A program made the translations under genes and the position numbers. DNA of 64,000 bases from NCBI RefSeq assembly GCF_009363895.1, contig NZ_CP045434.1:1-64000 (forward strand). The letters run 5' to 3'. Shown here in pieces: positions 19,878 to 28,350 of this stretch. The DNA comes from Sphingomonas ginsengisoli An et al. 2013 (GTDB taxonomy: Bacteria; Pseudomonadota; Alphaproteobacteria; Sphingomonadales; Sphingomonadaceae). The notes under the pieces are model-generated. The model was not told the DNA's origin and made no database searches. It saw only the letters and a program-made list of their open reading frames with translations. Each line of letters opens with the position of its first letter. Within the stretch, counting starts at the first letter, position 1.

Positions 19878-20161
19878 CCGCAGCGGGCCGAGACGACCTT
19901 GTTGTTAGCGTCGAGCTGGACCCGCAGCCGGTCGCCGCGGAAGTCCATCGTCGCCGCCTGCCCGGGTTGCAGCCATTGCAGCATCTTGGCGCCCGCGGCC
20001 TGCATGATGTCCTCGCCGAGCTTGGCGGTGGCGGTCTTGCCGACATAGTCGGTCAGTTCGTCAGCCGAGCAGCTTGCCTTGGGCGGCGAGCCCGGGTCGA
20101 ACAGGGTGACACAGCCGCCGAGCAGCAGTGCGATCAGCGGGACGGCGAGGCGACGGGTCAT
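19874..20161 (-). CDS. I78-family peptidase inhibitor-like lipoprotein
   Basis: 95 residues. A lipoprotein signal with lipobox LLGGC is followed by a compact domain that fits the potato-inhibitor-like I78 family: AKLGEDIMQAAGAKMLQWL, then ATMDFRGDRLRVQLDANNKV and a C-terminal cysteine. In this family the exposed loop inhibits serine proteases. A second cysteine (KASCSADE) could pair with the terminal CG cysteine. The ATG overlaps the rnd stop (ATGA), so it is coupled to rnd; the reason for that pairing is not obvious. Confidence 0.75.
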   Translation of the reverse strand: MTRRLAVPLIALLLGGCVTLFDPGSPPKASCSADELTDYVGKTATAKLGEDIMQAAGAKMLQWLQPGQAATMDFRGDRLRVQLDANNKVVSARCG

Positions 20162-21336
20162 TCGGCGGTCTCCAGCGTGCGGGTCATCTTCAATTTGCCG
20201 TCCTCGATCGCGAAGGCGAGGCGGCCTTCGACCAAGGCGAGCGCATCGCGGCCGAATTCCTCGAACCGCCAGCCGGTGAGGATCGCCAGGCCTTTGCGCA
20301 CCCCGGCGGCGAGCGCCTCCAGCTCATCCGAACGGGCGATCAGCTTGGGCGCGACCCCGGCTTCCTTGGCGCGGATCTTGAGGAGGAGCTTCAGGAGGTC
20401 GCTGACCAGCGCGCCATCCTTGGTCAGGCCCGGTCGGCGCGGCTCGCGATCGGGCAGTTCGTCGGGCTCGAGCGGCTTGGCGGCGGCGATCGCCTGCATC
20501 AGGCGTGCGCCGATGTCGTTGTTGCGCCAGCCTGCCGACAGCCCGCGGACCTTGCCGAGATCGTCCTGATTTTTGGGCGGGTGGGCAGCGAGCTCGTTGA
20601 GCGTGTCGTCCTTGATGATCCGCCCGCGCGGCAGGTTCTTGCCGCGGGCCTCGACCTCGCGCCAGGCAGCGATCGCCTTGAGGCGGCCGAGCACGGTCGG
20701 ATTGCGGCTGGGCAGCTTGAGGCGCTTCCACGCCTCCTCGGGCGCGAAGACGAAGGAGGACAGGTCGGCCAGCCGCTCCATCTCCTCGTCGAGCCATTGG
20801 CCGCGGTTGGTACGCTTCAGCTTGGCGACCATCTTGGGGAAAATGGTGGCGAGGTGCGTGACGTCGCCGATCGCATAATCGATCTGGCGCTTGTCGAGCG
20901 GCCGCCGGCTCCAGTCGGTGAAGCGCGCGCCCTTGTCGAGCGTGTGGCCGAGCATGGATTCGATGAGGTTCGAGTAGCCGACCTGCTCGCCATAGCCCAA
21001 GGCCATTGCCGCCACCTGCGTGTCGAACAGCGGGTGCGGCACCTTGCCGGTCAGGTTGACCACGATCTCGACGTCCTGGCCGCCGGCGTGGAAGACCTTG
21101 AGGACGTCCTCATTGTCGACCAGCAGGTCCCAAAGCGGCTGAAGGTCGAGTCCGTCGGCCTTGGGATCGATCGCCGCGGCCTCTTCGGGCGAGGCGATCT
21201 GGAGCAGGCACAGGTCGGGCCAGTAGCTGTTCTCGCGCATGAACTCGGTGTCGACGGCGACGAAGTCGTGAGTGGCGAGGCGCTCGATCAGCGCGGCAAG
21301 GGTAGCGCTGTCGGTGATAAGTGGGTGAATCTGCAT
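20158..21336 (-). CDS. rnd: Ribonuclease D
   Basis: 392 residues. It is a 3'-to-5' exoribonuclease that trims tRNA 3' ends. DEDD exonuclease motifs are present: VDTEFMRENSYWPDLCLLQI, VFHAGGQDVE, and YAIGDVTHL with the Y-x3-D pattern. HRDC-type RNA-binding domains fill the C-terminal half (about 210-380). It is divergent from aspS across 104 bases and coupled to the downstream I78 inhibitor by an ATGA overlap. Confidence 0.95.
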   Translation of the reverse strand: MQIHPLITDSATLAALIERLATHDFVAVDTEFMRENSYWPDLCLLQIASPEEAAAIDPKADGLDLQPLWDLLVDNEDVLKVFHAGGQDVEIVVNLTGKVPHPLFDTQVAAMALGYGEQVGYSNLIESMLGHTLDKGARFTDWSRRPLDKRQIDYAIGDVTHLATIFPKMVAKLKRTNRGQWLDEEMERLADLSSFVFAPEEAWKRLKLPSRNPTVLGRLKAIAAWREVEARGKNLPRGRIIKDDTLNELAAHPPKNQDDLGKVRGLSAGWRNNDIGARLMQAIAAAKPLEPDELPDREPRRPGLTKDGALVSDLLKLLLKIRAKEAGVAPKLIARSDELEALAAGVRKGLAILTGWRFEEFGRDALALVEGRLAFAIEDGKLKMTRTLETAE

Positions 21337-21440
21337 GTTATGCCCGCTCTAGCGAGGTGGGCGCGGGTTGACAAAAGGGGAGGGGAAGGGGAAGCGCGGC
21401 CCGCTTTCCCGGCACCCTCGACCATAGTGAGCCAACGACC

Positions 21441-23231
21441 ATGCACGCCTATCGCACCCACACCTGCGGCCAGCTCCGGAAGGAGAATGTCGGCGAGGAA
21501 GTCCGCATCTCGGGCTGGGTCCACCGCAAGCGCGATCATGGCGGGGTGCTGTTCGTCGACCTGCGCGACCATTACGGGATGACCCAGGTCGTGGCCGACA
21601 GCGACAGCCCGGCGCTGCCGGTGCTCGAGCGGCTGCGGGTGGAATCGGTGGTGACCATCGACGGACTGGTCAAGGACCGCGCGCCGGGCACCACCAACGC
21701 CAACCTGCCGACCGGCGACATCGAGGTCTTCGCGCGCGGCGTGACGGTGCAGAGCGCGGCGGCCGAGCTGCCGCTGCCGGTCGCGGGCGAGCAGGAGTAC
21801 CCTGAGGATATCCGTCTCAAGTATCGCTACCTCGACCTCCGGCGCGAGCGGCTGCACGCCAACATCCTGTTGCGCTCGAACGTCATCGCCTCGATCCGGC
21901 GGCGGATGGTCGAGCAGGGCTTTACCGAATTCCAGACCCCGATCCTGACCGCGTCGAGCCCCGAGGGCGCGCGCGACTATCTGGTCCCGAGCCGGGTCCA
22001 CCCGGGCAAGTTCTACGCGCTTCCTCAGGCGCCGCAGATGTTCAAGCAGCTGCTGATGGTTGCGGGCTTCGACCGTTACTTCCAGATCGCGCCCTGCTTC
22101 CGCGACGAGGATGCGCGCGCCGACCGCAGCCCGGGTGAGTTCTACCAGCTCGACTTCGAGATGAGCTTCGTCACCCAGGACGACGTGTTCAATGCGATCG
22201 AGCCGGTGCTGGCGGGCGTTTTCCGCGAGTTCGCCGACGGCCGCCAGGTAACCGAAGGCGCCTTCCCCCGCATCCCGTACAAGGAATCGATGCTCAAGTA
22301 CGGCAACGACAAGCCGGACCTGCGCAACCCGATCCTGATCAGCGACGTCGGCCAGCATTTCGTTGGCTCGGGCTTCGGGCTATTTGCGAAGATCGTCGAC
22401 GGCGGCGGGTTCGTTCGCGCCATCCCGGCGCCGGGCACCGCCGACAAGAGCCGCAAGTTCTTCGACGAGATGAATGACTGGGCGCGGGGCGAGGGCTTCG
22501 CCGGGCTCGGCTACGCCACCCGCAAGGGCGGCGAGTGGGGTGGTCCCATTGCCAAGAATCACGGCACCGAGGGAATGAACAAGCTGGCCGCCGAGCTCGG
22601 TCTCGGGCCCGACGACGGCATCTTCTTCGCCGCGGGCAAGGAAGCCGAAGCGGCCAAGCTCGCGGGCTTTGCGCGGACCCGCGTCGGGCAGCAGCTCGGC
22701 CTGATCGACGAGAACAAGTTCGAATTCTGCTGGATCGTCGACTTCCCGATGTTCGAATATGACGAGGACGCGAAGAAGGTCGACTTCAGCCACAACCCCT
22801 TCTCGATGCCGCAGGGCGAGCTGGAGGCGCTCGAGACCAAGGACCCCTTGGATATCCTCGCCTGGCAGTATGACATCGTCTGCAACGGCGTGGAGCTGTC
22901 GAGCGGCGCGATCCGGAACCACCGTCCGGACATCATGTACAAGGCATTCGAAATCGCCGGCTACACCCAGGCCCAGGTCGACGAGAATTTCTCGGGCATG
23001 ATCAACGCCTTCAAGTACGGCGCGCCGCCGCACGGCGGGTCGGCGCCGGGCATCGACCGGATCGTCATGCTGCTCGCGGGCGAGCCCAACATCCGCGAGG
23101 TGGTGGTCTTCCCGATGAACCAGAAGGCCGAGGATTTGATGATGAACGCGCCCGCGCCGGTGACGATGAAGCAGCTCAAAGAGCTGTCGATCCGCGTGGT
23201 GGGCGAGAATGCGGCGCCGCCGATCGGCTAG
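21441..23231 (+). CDS. aspS: Aspartyl-tRNA synthetase
   Basis: 596 residues. A class II synthetase of the bacterial type. An OB-fold anticodon-binding domain (about 1-110: [20 protein letters not shown]) is followed by the catalytic core with motif 2 [18 protein letters not shown], the bacterial GAD insertion, and motif 3 in [14 protein letters not shown]. It is a stand-alone transcription unit, with a TTGACA box at 21368 but no convincing -10. Its stop is the CTAG shared with convergent greB. Confidence 0.97.
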   Translation: MHAYRTHTCGQLRKENVGEEVRISGWVHRKRDHGGVLFVDLRDHYGMTQVVADSDSPALPVLERLRVESVVTIDGLVKDRAPGTTNANLPTGDIEVFARGVTVQSAAAELPLPVAGEQEYPEDIRLKYRYLDLRRERLHANILLRSNVIASIRRRMVEQGFTEFQTPILTASSPEGARDYLVPSRVHPGKFYALPQAPQMFKQLLMVAGFDRYFQIAPCFRDEDARADRSPGEFYQLDFEMSFVTQDDVFNAIEPVLAGVFREFADGRQVTEGAFPRIPYKESMLKYGNDKPDLRNPILISDVGQHFVGSGFGLFAKIVDGGGFVRAIPAPGTADKSRKFFDEMNDWARGEGFAGLGYATRKGGEWGGPIAKNHGTEGMNKLAAELGLGPDDGIFFAAGKEAEAAKLAGFARTRVGQQLGLIDENKFEFCWIVDFPMFEYDEDAKKVDFSHNPFSMPQGELEALETKDPLDILAWQYDIVCNGVELSSGAIRNHRPDIMYKAFEIAGYTQAQVDENFSGMINAFKYGAPPHGGSAPGIDRIVMLLAGEPNIREVVVFPMNQKAEDLMMNAPAPVTMKQLKELSIRVVGENAAPPIG

Positions 23232-23707
23232 GTCTGCGGGTAGCGGATCGCCAGTACTTCGTAGCTCTTCTCGCCCGCGGGAAGGCGGACGATGCGTTCG
23301 TCGCCAATCCTGGCGCCGACTAGCGCCTTGGCGATCGGGCTGCGCCAACTGATGTGACCACCGCTGGCGTCGGCCTCGTCCTCGCCGACCAATGTTAGGG
23401 TGCGGCGGGCGTCGTCTTCGTCGGCAAGCTCGACCGTGGCGCCGAACCGCACCTGCCCCTGATCACCTTGCGCGGCGGGGTCGACCACCTTGGCGGTCTT
23501 CATCACCTTGGCGAGATAGCTTAAGCGCCGGTCGATCTCGCGCAGCCGCTTGCGGCCGTAGATGTAGTCGCCATTTTCCGAACGGTCGCCATTGCCCGCG
23601 GCCCAGCTGATCGTCTCGACCAGCTTGGGGCGCTCGGACCCGAACAGCTGGTCATATTCGGCGCGGATGGCGGCAAAGCCTCGCGGCGTGATGAAGCGAT
23701 CTCCCAT
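23228..23707 (-). CDS. greB: Transcription elongation factor GreB
   Basis: 159 residues. It rescues backtracked RNA polymerase by stimulating transcript cleavage. The start [18 protein letters not shown] and the coiled-coil tip with acidic residues ([18 protein letters not shown]) are typical of GreB rather than GreA, as is the short [16 protein letters not shown] region. The C-terminal FKBP-like domain ends with the [23 protein letters not shown] pattern split around residues 130-150. It lies 10 bases downstream of slt on the same strand. Confidence 0.93.
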   Translation of the reverse strand: MGDRFITPRGFAAIRAEYDQLFGSERPKLVETISWAAGNGDRSENGDYIYGRKRLREIDRRLSYLAKVMKTAKVVDPAAQGDQGQVRFGATVELADEDDARRTLTLVGEDEADASGGHISWRSPIAKALVGARIGDERIVRLPAGEKSYEVLAIRYPQT

Positions 23708-23717
23708 GCGGGAGGCT

Positions 23718-25700
23718 CTAGCCCAGCCGATCCTTGCCGAGGAAGGTGCTGAGATAGCGCGGCGGCGTCGACGGCTGCGGGTTCAGGCGGTCGTAGACGA
23801 CGGTGTTCTCGAGCACGCGCTGAACGTAGCCGCGGGTCTCGCTGAACGGGATGTCCTCGATCCACGACACGACGTCGGCGCCGGGTCGCCGCGGGTCGCC
23901 ATTGGCGGCGATCCACTTGGCAACATTGCCCGATCCGGCATTGTAGCTGGCGATGGCGAGCGGATAGCTGCCGCCCCAGCGGGCCACCAGCCGCTGGAAG
24001 TACGCCGAGCCAAGCATGACATTGTAGGCCGGATCGGTGATCAGCCGCCCGCCGTCATAGCCGTAGCCGAGCTTGCCGGCCTGCTCGGAAGCGGTGCCGG
24101 GCATCAGCTGCATGATCCCGCGGGCGCCGGCGCCGCTCACCGCGCTGCGGTCGAACGAGCTTTCCTGGCGGGCGATGCCGTGGGTCAGGCTCCACAGGCT
24201 GGGGTCGGCGATGGCGTGCTCGACCGTCGGATAGCCCTGGCGATTGTAGAAGGCGCTGCCGTCGTTGCGGGCCGATCGGGCGGTCCACACGGCGAGGTCG
24301 GGGCGCCCGATCTGGTTGCCGAACTCGATCGCGAGCTGGCGGTCGGCGTCGGTATGCACCGATTCGCTTACCGCGCGGACGAACAGCGCGGCTTCCTGGC
24401 GGTAGCCGCCGGCGTTGAGCGCCTGCAGTGCGCGGACCAGCCGGCGCGACTGGAAGGATTGGCGCTGGAGCGCGGTCGGGGTGGCGAACGTCGCCCCGGG
24501 CACAGGGACCGGGCGACCAAGCCGCTCGAGCGCCAGCTGGCCATAGAATAGTTCGGGATAGGCCGCGGCGCGGCTGAAATAGGAGGTGGCCTGGGCGTAT
24601 TGCCCGGCCTGAGCGGCGGCACGACCGGCCCAGTAAGCGCCCTTGGAGACCACCTGGAGCGAGCGGCCGCCCTGCGAATAGCGGTCGAACATCGGCACGG
24701 CGTCGGCCGGACGATTCATGCCGCGCAGTGCGCTGACCCCGGCGAGCCAGGTCAGCAAGGTATAATCGTCGCGCACGCCATAGGATTGGAGTGCGAGCTG
24801 CGCCCCAGCGGGAAGCGCATCGTCGACTTGCCGAGCGATGTTGTAGGCCGTGGTGAACTGGCGGTCGCGCGCGGCGCCCTGCGCGGCGGCGAGTTGCAGC
24901 TCATACCATTTCTCGACGTCGACCGGACGGGTCGTGAACTGGTGCGGCCGGGCGAGCAGTTGGCGCAGCGCCGGGTCCCAGCCCGCGTCCTTCAGGTAAC
25001 GCGCCCGTTCCATCATCAACCCGGCATCGGTGGTCACCTGGCCGATCACATGATTGTAGAGCGTCTCGGTATCGGGCGAGCGAAGCTGCATCGCGATGCG
25101 AGCGGCGAAGGCGGCCTGTCGTGCCGGGCTGGTCGAGGGCAGCAACCGCTGCGCGTTGGTCGTATTGCGCTCGAGCAGCAGGCGATCGACGCGGCGGTCC
25201 ATGTCGGCGGTGGTGAACTGGCTGCCAAACCGCTGGTAGAGCGAATTTTCGTCGGTCGGCGTGAGGTTGGAGCCGGCCCACGCCTCGCGCGCGGCGGCAA
25301 GTGCTTCGGTCGCGCGGCCCTGCGTGGCGAGGCTTTCCGCCAGCCGAGTCCAGCCGTTGCCGGTGGTCGGCTGATCGGTGCGGAAGAAGGCGACGACGGT
25401 CGCGGCATCCTCGCCCGGCCGCATCTGCCTCTCGGCGGCGCGGCGCATACTGGTTTCGCCCGGCCAATCGGGATTGGCGATCAGAAAGCGCGCATAGTCG
25501 ACGAAGGCGTAACCGCTCGACTGGCTCAGGCGCCGCCAGTCCTGGATCGCGCCGTTGACGTCGCCGGCATAGGAATAAGCCGCGGGGGAAACGACCGGCG
25601 CCGAGGGCACGGGCACCAGATATTGCGCCGAGCTCGCGAGAGCGGCGGAAGCCAGGGTGCCCGATAGTGCCACGGCCAATCGCGTCATGCTGGACATCAT
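23718..25700 (-). CDS. slt: Soluble lytic murein transglycosylase Slt
   Basis: 660 residues. It cleaves peptidoglycan glycan strands to 1,6-anhydro products in the periplasm. A signal peptide (about 1-22) is followed by a long alpha-superhelical region (about 40-480) and a C-terminal lysozyme-like domain with the catalytic glutamate in ARQESSFDRSA, then GARGIMQLMPGTASEQAGK and IASYNAGSGNVAKW. Length matches Slt70-type enzymes. It is divergent from dapA and followed by greB. Confidence 0.93.
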   Translation of the reverse strand: MMSSMTRLAVALSGTLASAALASSAQYLVPVPSAPVVSPAAYSYAGDVNGAIQDWRRLSQSSGYAFVDYARFLIANPDWPGETSMRRAAERQMRPGEDAATVVAFFRTDQPTTGNGWTRLAESLATQGRATEALAAAREAWAGSNLTPTDENSLYQRFGSQFTTADMDRRVDRLLLERNTTNAQRLLPSTSPARQAAFAARIAMQLRSPDTETLYNHVIGQVTTDAGLMMERARYLKDAGWDPALRQLLARPHQFTTRPVDVEKWYELQLAAAQGAARDRQFTTAYNIARQVDDALPAGAQLALQSYGVRDDYTLLTWLAGVSALRGMNRPADAVPMFDRYSQGGRSLQVVSKGAYWAGRAAAQAGQYAQATSYFSRAAAYPELFYGQLALERLGRPVPVPGATFATPTALQRQSFQSRRLVRALQALNAGGYRQEAALFVRAVSESVHTDADRQLAIEFGNQIGRPDLAVWTARSARNDGSAFYNRQGYPTVEHAIADPSLWSLTHGIARQESSFDRSAVSGAGARGIMQLMPGTASEQAGKLGYGYDGGRLITDPAYNVMLGSAYFQRLVARWGGSYPLAIASYNAGSGNVAKWIAANGDPRRPGADVVSWIEDIPFSETRGYVQRVLENTVVYDRLNPQPSTPPRYLSTFLGKDRLG

Positions 25701-25784
25701 CCGCCCCCAGTCCTTATCGTCTGCTGAACGCCAGCGATTATTCGTTCTACAGGACCGGGAGACTCCCGGTGAGGGGGCACGCCC

Positions 25785-26666
25785 ATGTTTTCCGGTTCAT
25801 TCCCCGCGCTGGTGACTCCGTTCACCGCAGGCCAGTTCGACGAGGCCGCCTTTCGCGACCTGATCGAGTGGCAGATCGCCGAGGGGACGCATGGGTTGGT
25901 TGCCTGCGGCACCACGGGCGAGGCGGCGACGCTGAACTTCGAGGAGCATCGCCGGGTGGTAGAACTGGCGATCGAGGTCGCCGCGGGCCGGGTGCCGGTG
26001 ATCGCGGGTTGCGGGGCGAATGATACGGCGCATGCGGTCAAGCTGACCGAAATGGCCGCCGAACTCGGCGCGGCGGCGGCGCTGCACGTGCCGCCTTATT
26101 ACAATCGTCCGAACCAGGACGGCATCTACCTGCACCTGAGCCGGGTGGCGGAAGTTGGGATTCCGGTGGTGCTCTACAACGTGCCCGCGCGGACCGTGAC
26201 TGACATATCGGTGGAGACGATGGGTCGGCTGGCGCAGTTGCCAAACGTGGTCGGGGTCAAGGATGCGACCGGCGCGATCGCGCGGGTGTCGGCGCAGCGC
26301 GCAGCCTGCGGGCCCGACTTCGTCCAGATTTCGGGCAATGACGACATGGCGCTGGCCTTCAACGCAATGGGCGGTCGCGGCTGTATCAGCGTCACAGCCA
26401 ACGTCGCACCGAAGCTGTGCGCTGAGTTCCAGGAAGCGACTCTGCGCGGCGACTATGCCGCGGCGCTCGAGCTGCAGGACCGCCTGTTCCCGCTCCACGC
26501 CGCGCTCTTCACCGACGCCTCGCCGGGGCCGGTCAAATATGCGCTTGGCAAGGTGCGGCCGGGTTTCCCGACGGAATTGCGCGCGCCAATGACGCCGGCC
26601 GGCGAGGCGAGCCGGAAGGCGGTCGACGCGGCGCTGGCGCATGCGGGGCTTGTTCCCGGGGCATGA
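25785..26666 (+). CDS. dapA: 4-hydroxy-tetrahydrodipicolinate synthase DapA
   Basis: 293 residues. It condenses pyruvate with aspartate semialdehyde at the entry to lysine and diaminopimelate synthesis. Family motifs are GTTGEAATLNFEEH, the tyrosine region YYNRPNQDGIYLH, and the Schiff-base lysine in NVVGVKDATG. The TGA overlaps the ATG of the next gene (ATGA), so an uncharacterised membrane protein is translationally coupled to it. Confidence 0.97.
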   Translation: MFSGSFPALVTPFTAGQFDEAAFRDLIEWQIAEGTHGLVACGTTGEAATLNFEEHRRVVELAIEVAAGRVPVIAGCGANDTAHAVKLTEMAAELGAAAALHVPPYYNRPNQDGIYLHLSRVAEVGIPVVLYNVPARTVTDISVETMGRLAQLPNVVGVKDATGAIARVSAQRAACGPDFVQISGNDDMALAFNAMGGRGCISVTANVAPKLCAEFQEATLRGDYAAALELQDRLFPLHAALFTDASPGPVKYALGKVRPGFPTELRAPMTPAGEASRKAVDAALAHAGLVPGA

Positions 26667-27226
26667 CGCCCTCCGAGATTTTCTTCGGGCTAAGTTCGGT
26701 CATTCTCGGCCTGGCACTGACCGAGATTGCCTCGTCCATCGCGAAGCTGCTGCGGGCGGGGCGGCAGGTCCGCTGGGCCCCTGAGCCCGTGCTCCAGACC
26801 ATCCTGATCATCATGATCCTCGTGTACGTCTGGGCGGACCAGTGGTGGTACCACGACCGCGCGTCCTTTACGGTCGGTCAGGCGCTGTTCCAGGTGGCGA
26901 AGCTGATGGCGCTCTACGTCGCTGCCGCCTCGGTGCTCGGCGAGCGCGAAGGCAAGATGAGTGTCGACCTCAAAGAGCATTATTATGCGTTGCGCGGGGT
27001 GACCTATGGTTCCCTTTGCATCAGCCTGAGCTTATTCGAGGCCTATGCCGTTGTCTTTGCGGTCGCGCCCCGGCCATTCGGATTCGAAAGGTTCCTAGCG
27101 GCTGCGTGGTTGCCCTTGGCGTATCTCATCGCCGCCGTCGTCCGCTGGAGGGCCTATCATCTCCTGCTGCTGGTCGGCGTGATCGTCTCATTTGCACGGG
27201 CCATCACCGTGATCGCGATCAAATAA
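26663..27226 (+). CDS. Uncharacterised multi-pass membrane protein between dapA and smpB
   Basis: 187 residues. I do not recognise a named family. Five or six hydrophobic helices are predicted (about 8-28, 45-62, 78-96, 112-134, 143-160 and 164-185). The N-terminus SEIFFGLSSVILGLALTEIA is a helix with a short cytoplasmic basic stretch after it (KLLRAGRQVRW), and an aromatic, charged loop follows (ADQWWYHDR). There is no catalytic motif. It overlaps dapA by four bases (ATGA) and smpB starts 56 bases later. Codons look slightly less G+C-rich than in its neighbours, which hints at insertion into a dapA-smpB pair, but this is not measured. Confidence 0.75.
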   Translation: MTPSEIFFGLSSVILGLALTEIASSIAKLLRAGRQVRWAPEPVLQTILIIMILVYVWADQWWYHDRASFTVGQALFQVAKLMALYVAAASVLGEREGKMSVDLKEHYYALRGVTYGSLCISLSLFEAYAVVFAVAPRPFGFERFLAAAWLPLAYLIAAVVRWRAYHLLLLVGVIVSFARAITVIAIK

Positions 27227-27282
27227 GACGCCGGACAGGCTTTGCGCTCTGCGGCGCCTCGGCCTAGAGGGTCGGACCGCTC

Positions 27283-27765
27283 ATGCCGAAACCGCTTCCC
27301 CCGACCTTCGACAAGCAGACCGTGGTCGCCGAGAACCGGCGGGCGCGGTACGATTATTTCGTCGAGGACCGGTTCGAGGCGGGGATCGAGCTCAAGGGCA
27401 CCGAGGTCAAGGCGCTGCGCAACGGCGAAGGGTCGATCGCCGAAAGCTATGCGACGATGGATGGTGAGGAGATCGTGCTGATCAACTCGCACATCCCCGA
27501 ATATAAGAACGGCAGCTACATGAACCACGAGCCGCGGCGGAAGCGGCGGTTGCTGCTGCGCAAGCGCGAGATCGACAAGTTGAACGGCGCGATCACCCGT
27601 CAGGGGCTGACGCTGGTGCCTTTGTCGATCTATTTCAATTCGGCTGGCCGCGCGAAGCTGGAGCTGGCGCTGGCGCGGGGCAAGAAGACCCACGACAAGC
27701 GCGAGACGATCAAGGAGCGCGACTGGAAGCGCGAGCAGGGGCGGTTGCTGCGCTCGCATGGCTGA
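27283..27765 (+). CDS. smpB: tmRNA-binding protein SmpB
   Basis: 160 residues. It binds tmRNA and delivers it to stalled ribosomes for trans-translation. The conserved core [20 protein letters not shown], the [19 protein letters not shown] segment and the basic C-terminal tail ([20 protein letters not shown]) are intact. The ssrA gene itself is not in this window. It overlaps the DUF2062 gene by 8 bases. Confidence 0.97.
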   Translation: MPKPLPPTFDKQTVVAENRRARYDYFVEDRFEAGIELKGTEVKALRNGEGSIAESYATMDGEEIVLINSHIPEYKNGSYMNHEPRRKRRLLLRKREIDKLNGAITRQGLTLVPLSIYFNSAGRAKLELALARGKKTHDKRETIKERDWKREQGRLLRSHG

Positions 27766-28321
27766 CCGCCAGGGTCTGTTCCAGCGGCTCGCGAAGAAAG
27801 CGATGCCGTCGCGTGACGAGGTGCTGGAAAGCCGCTGGCTGAAACCGTTCGGGGCCCGGGTCCGTCACTCGCAGCTCTGGCGCTTCACCCGCCGATCGGT
27901 CCCGCGCGGGGTCTTAGCCGGGCTGTTCATCGGCATCTTCCTGATGGTCCCCGGCGTCCAGATCGTCGGCGCGGCGCTGATGTGCGTGCCCCTGCGCGGC
28001 AATGTTCCCATCGCGGCAGCGATGACCTTCCTGTCGAACCCGGCGACCACTCCCTTCTTCATCGCCATGGCGATCCTGGTCGGCAACCGGCTCGGCTTTC
28101 ATGCCGATCTTGCCACCTTCGACCGCCTGTTGCAGCAAGGCGCTGGTATTGCCGAATGGTCGCGCTGGCTGCTGTCCGACGCGGCGCCGGCGATGATCAG
28201 CGGGCTGTTCGTCATCGCCGCGGCCGTGGCGTTGGTCGGCTGGGCCCTGTCGATCGTCGTTTGGCGCTGGCGGGTCGCTTCCAAGTGGCGAAGACGGCAG
28301 CGATCGGAAGTTAAGTTCTAG
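27758..28321 (+). CDS. DUF2062 membrane protein
   Basis: 187 residues with three to four transmembrane helices. The family signature is the Gly/Pro-rich hairpin [16 protein letters not shown] with [20 protein letters not shown]. The N-terminus is cytoplasmic and basic. DUF2062 proteins have no settled function; they often sit beside translation or lipid genes. The start overlaps the end of smpB by 8 bases, so co-translation is likely. Confidence 0.88.
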   Translation: MADRQGLFQRLAKKAMPSRDEVLESRWLKPFGARVRHSQLWRFTRRSVPRGVLAGLFIGIFLMVPGVQIVGAALMCVPLRGNVPIAAAMTFLSNPATTPFFIAMAILVGNRLGFHADLATFDRLLQQGAGIAEWSRWLLSDAAPAMISGLFVIAAAVALVGWALSIVVWRWRVASKWRRRQRSEVKF

Positions 28322-28350
28322 CCTTTTTCCAAAGCATTGGGGACATATCG

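Noticed and set aside
22380..23348. 322-residue frame opposite aspS
   Set aside because: Antisense shadow of the synthetase coding region.
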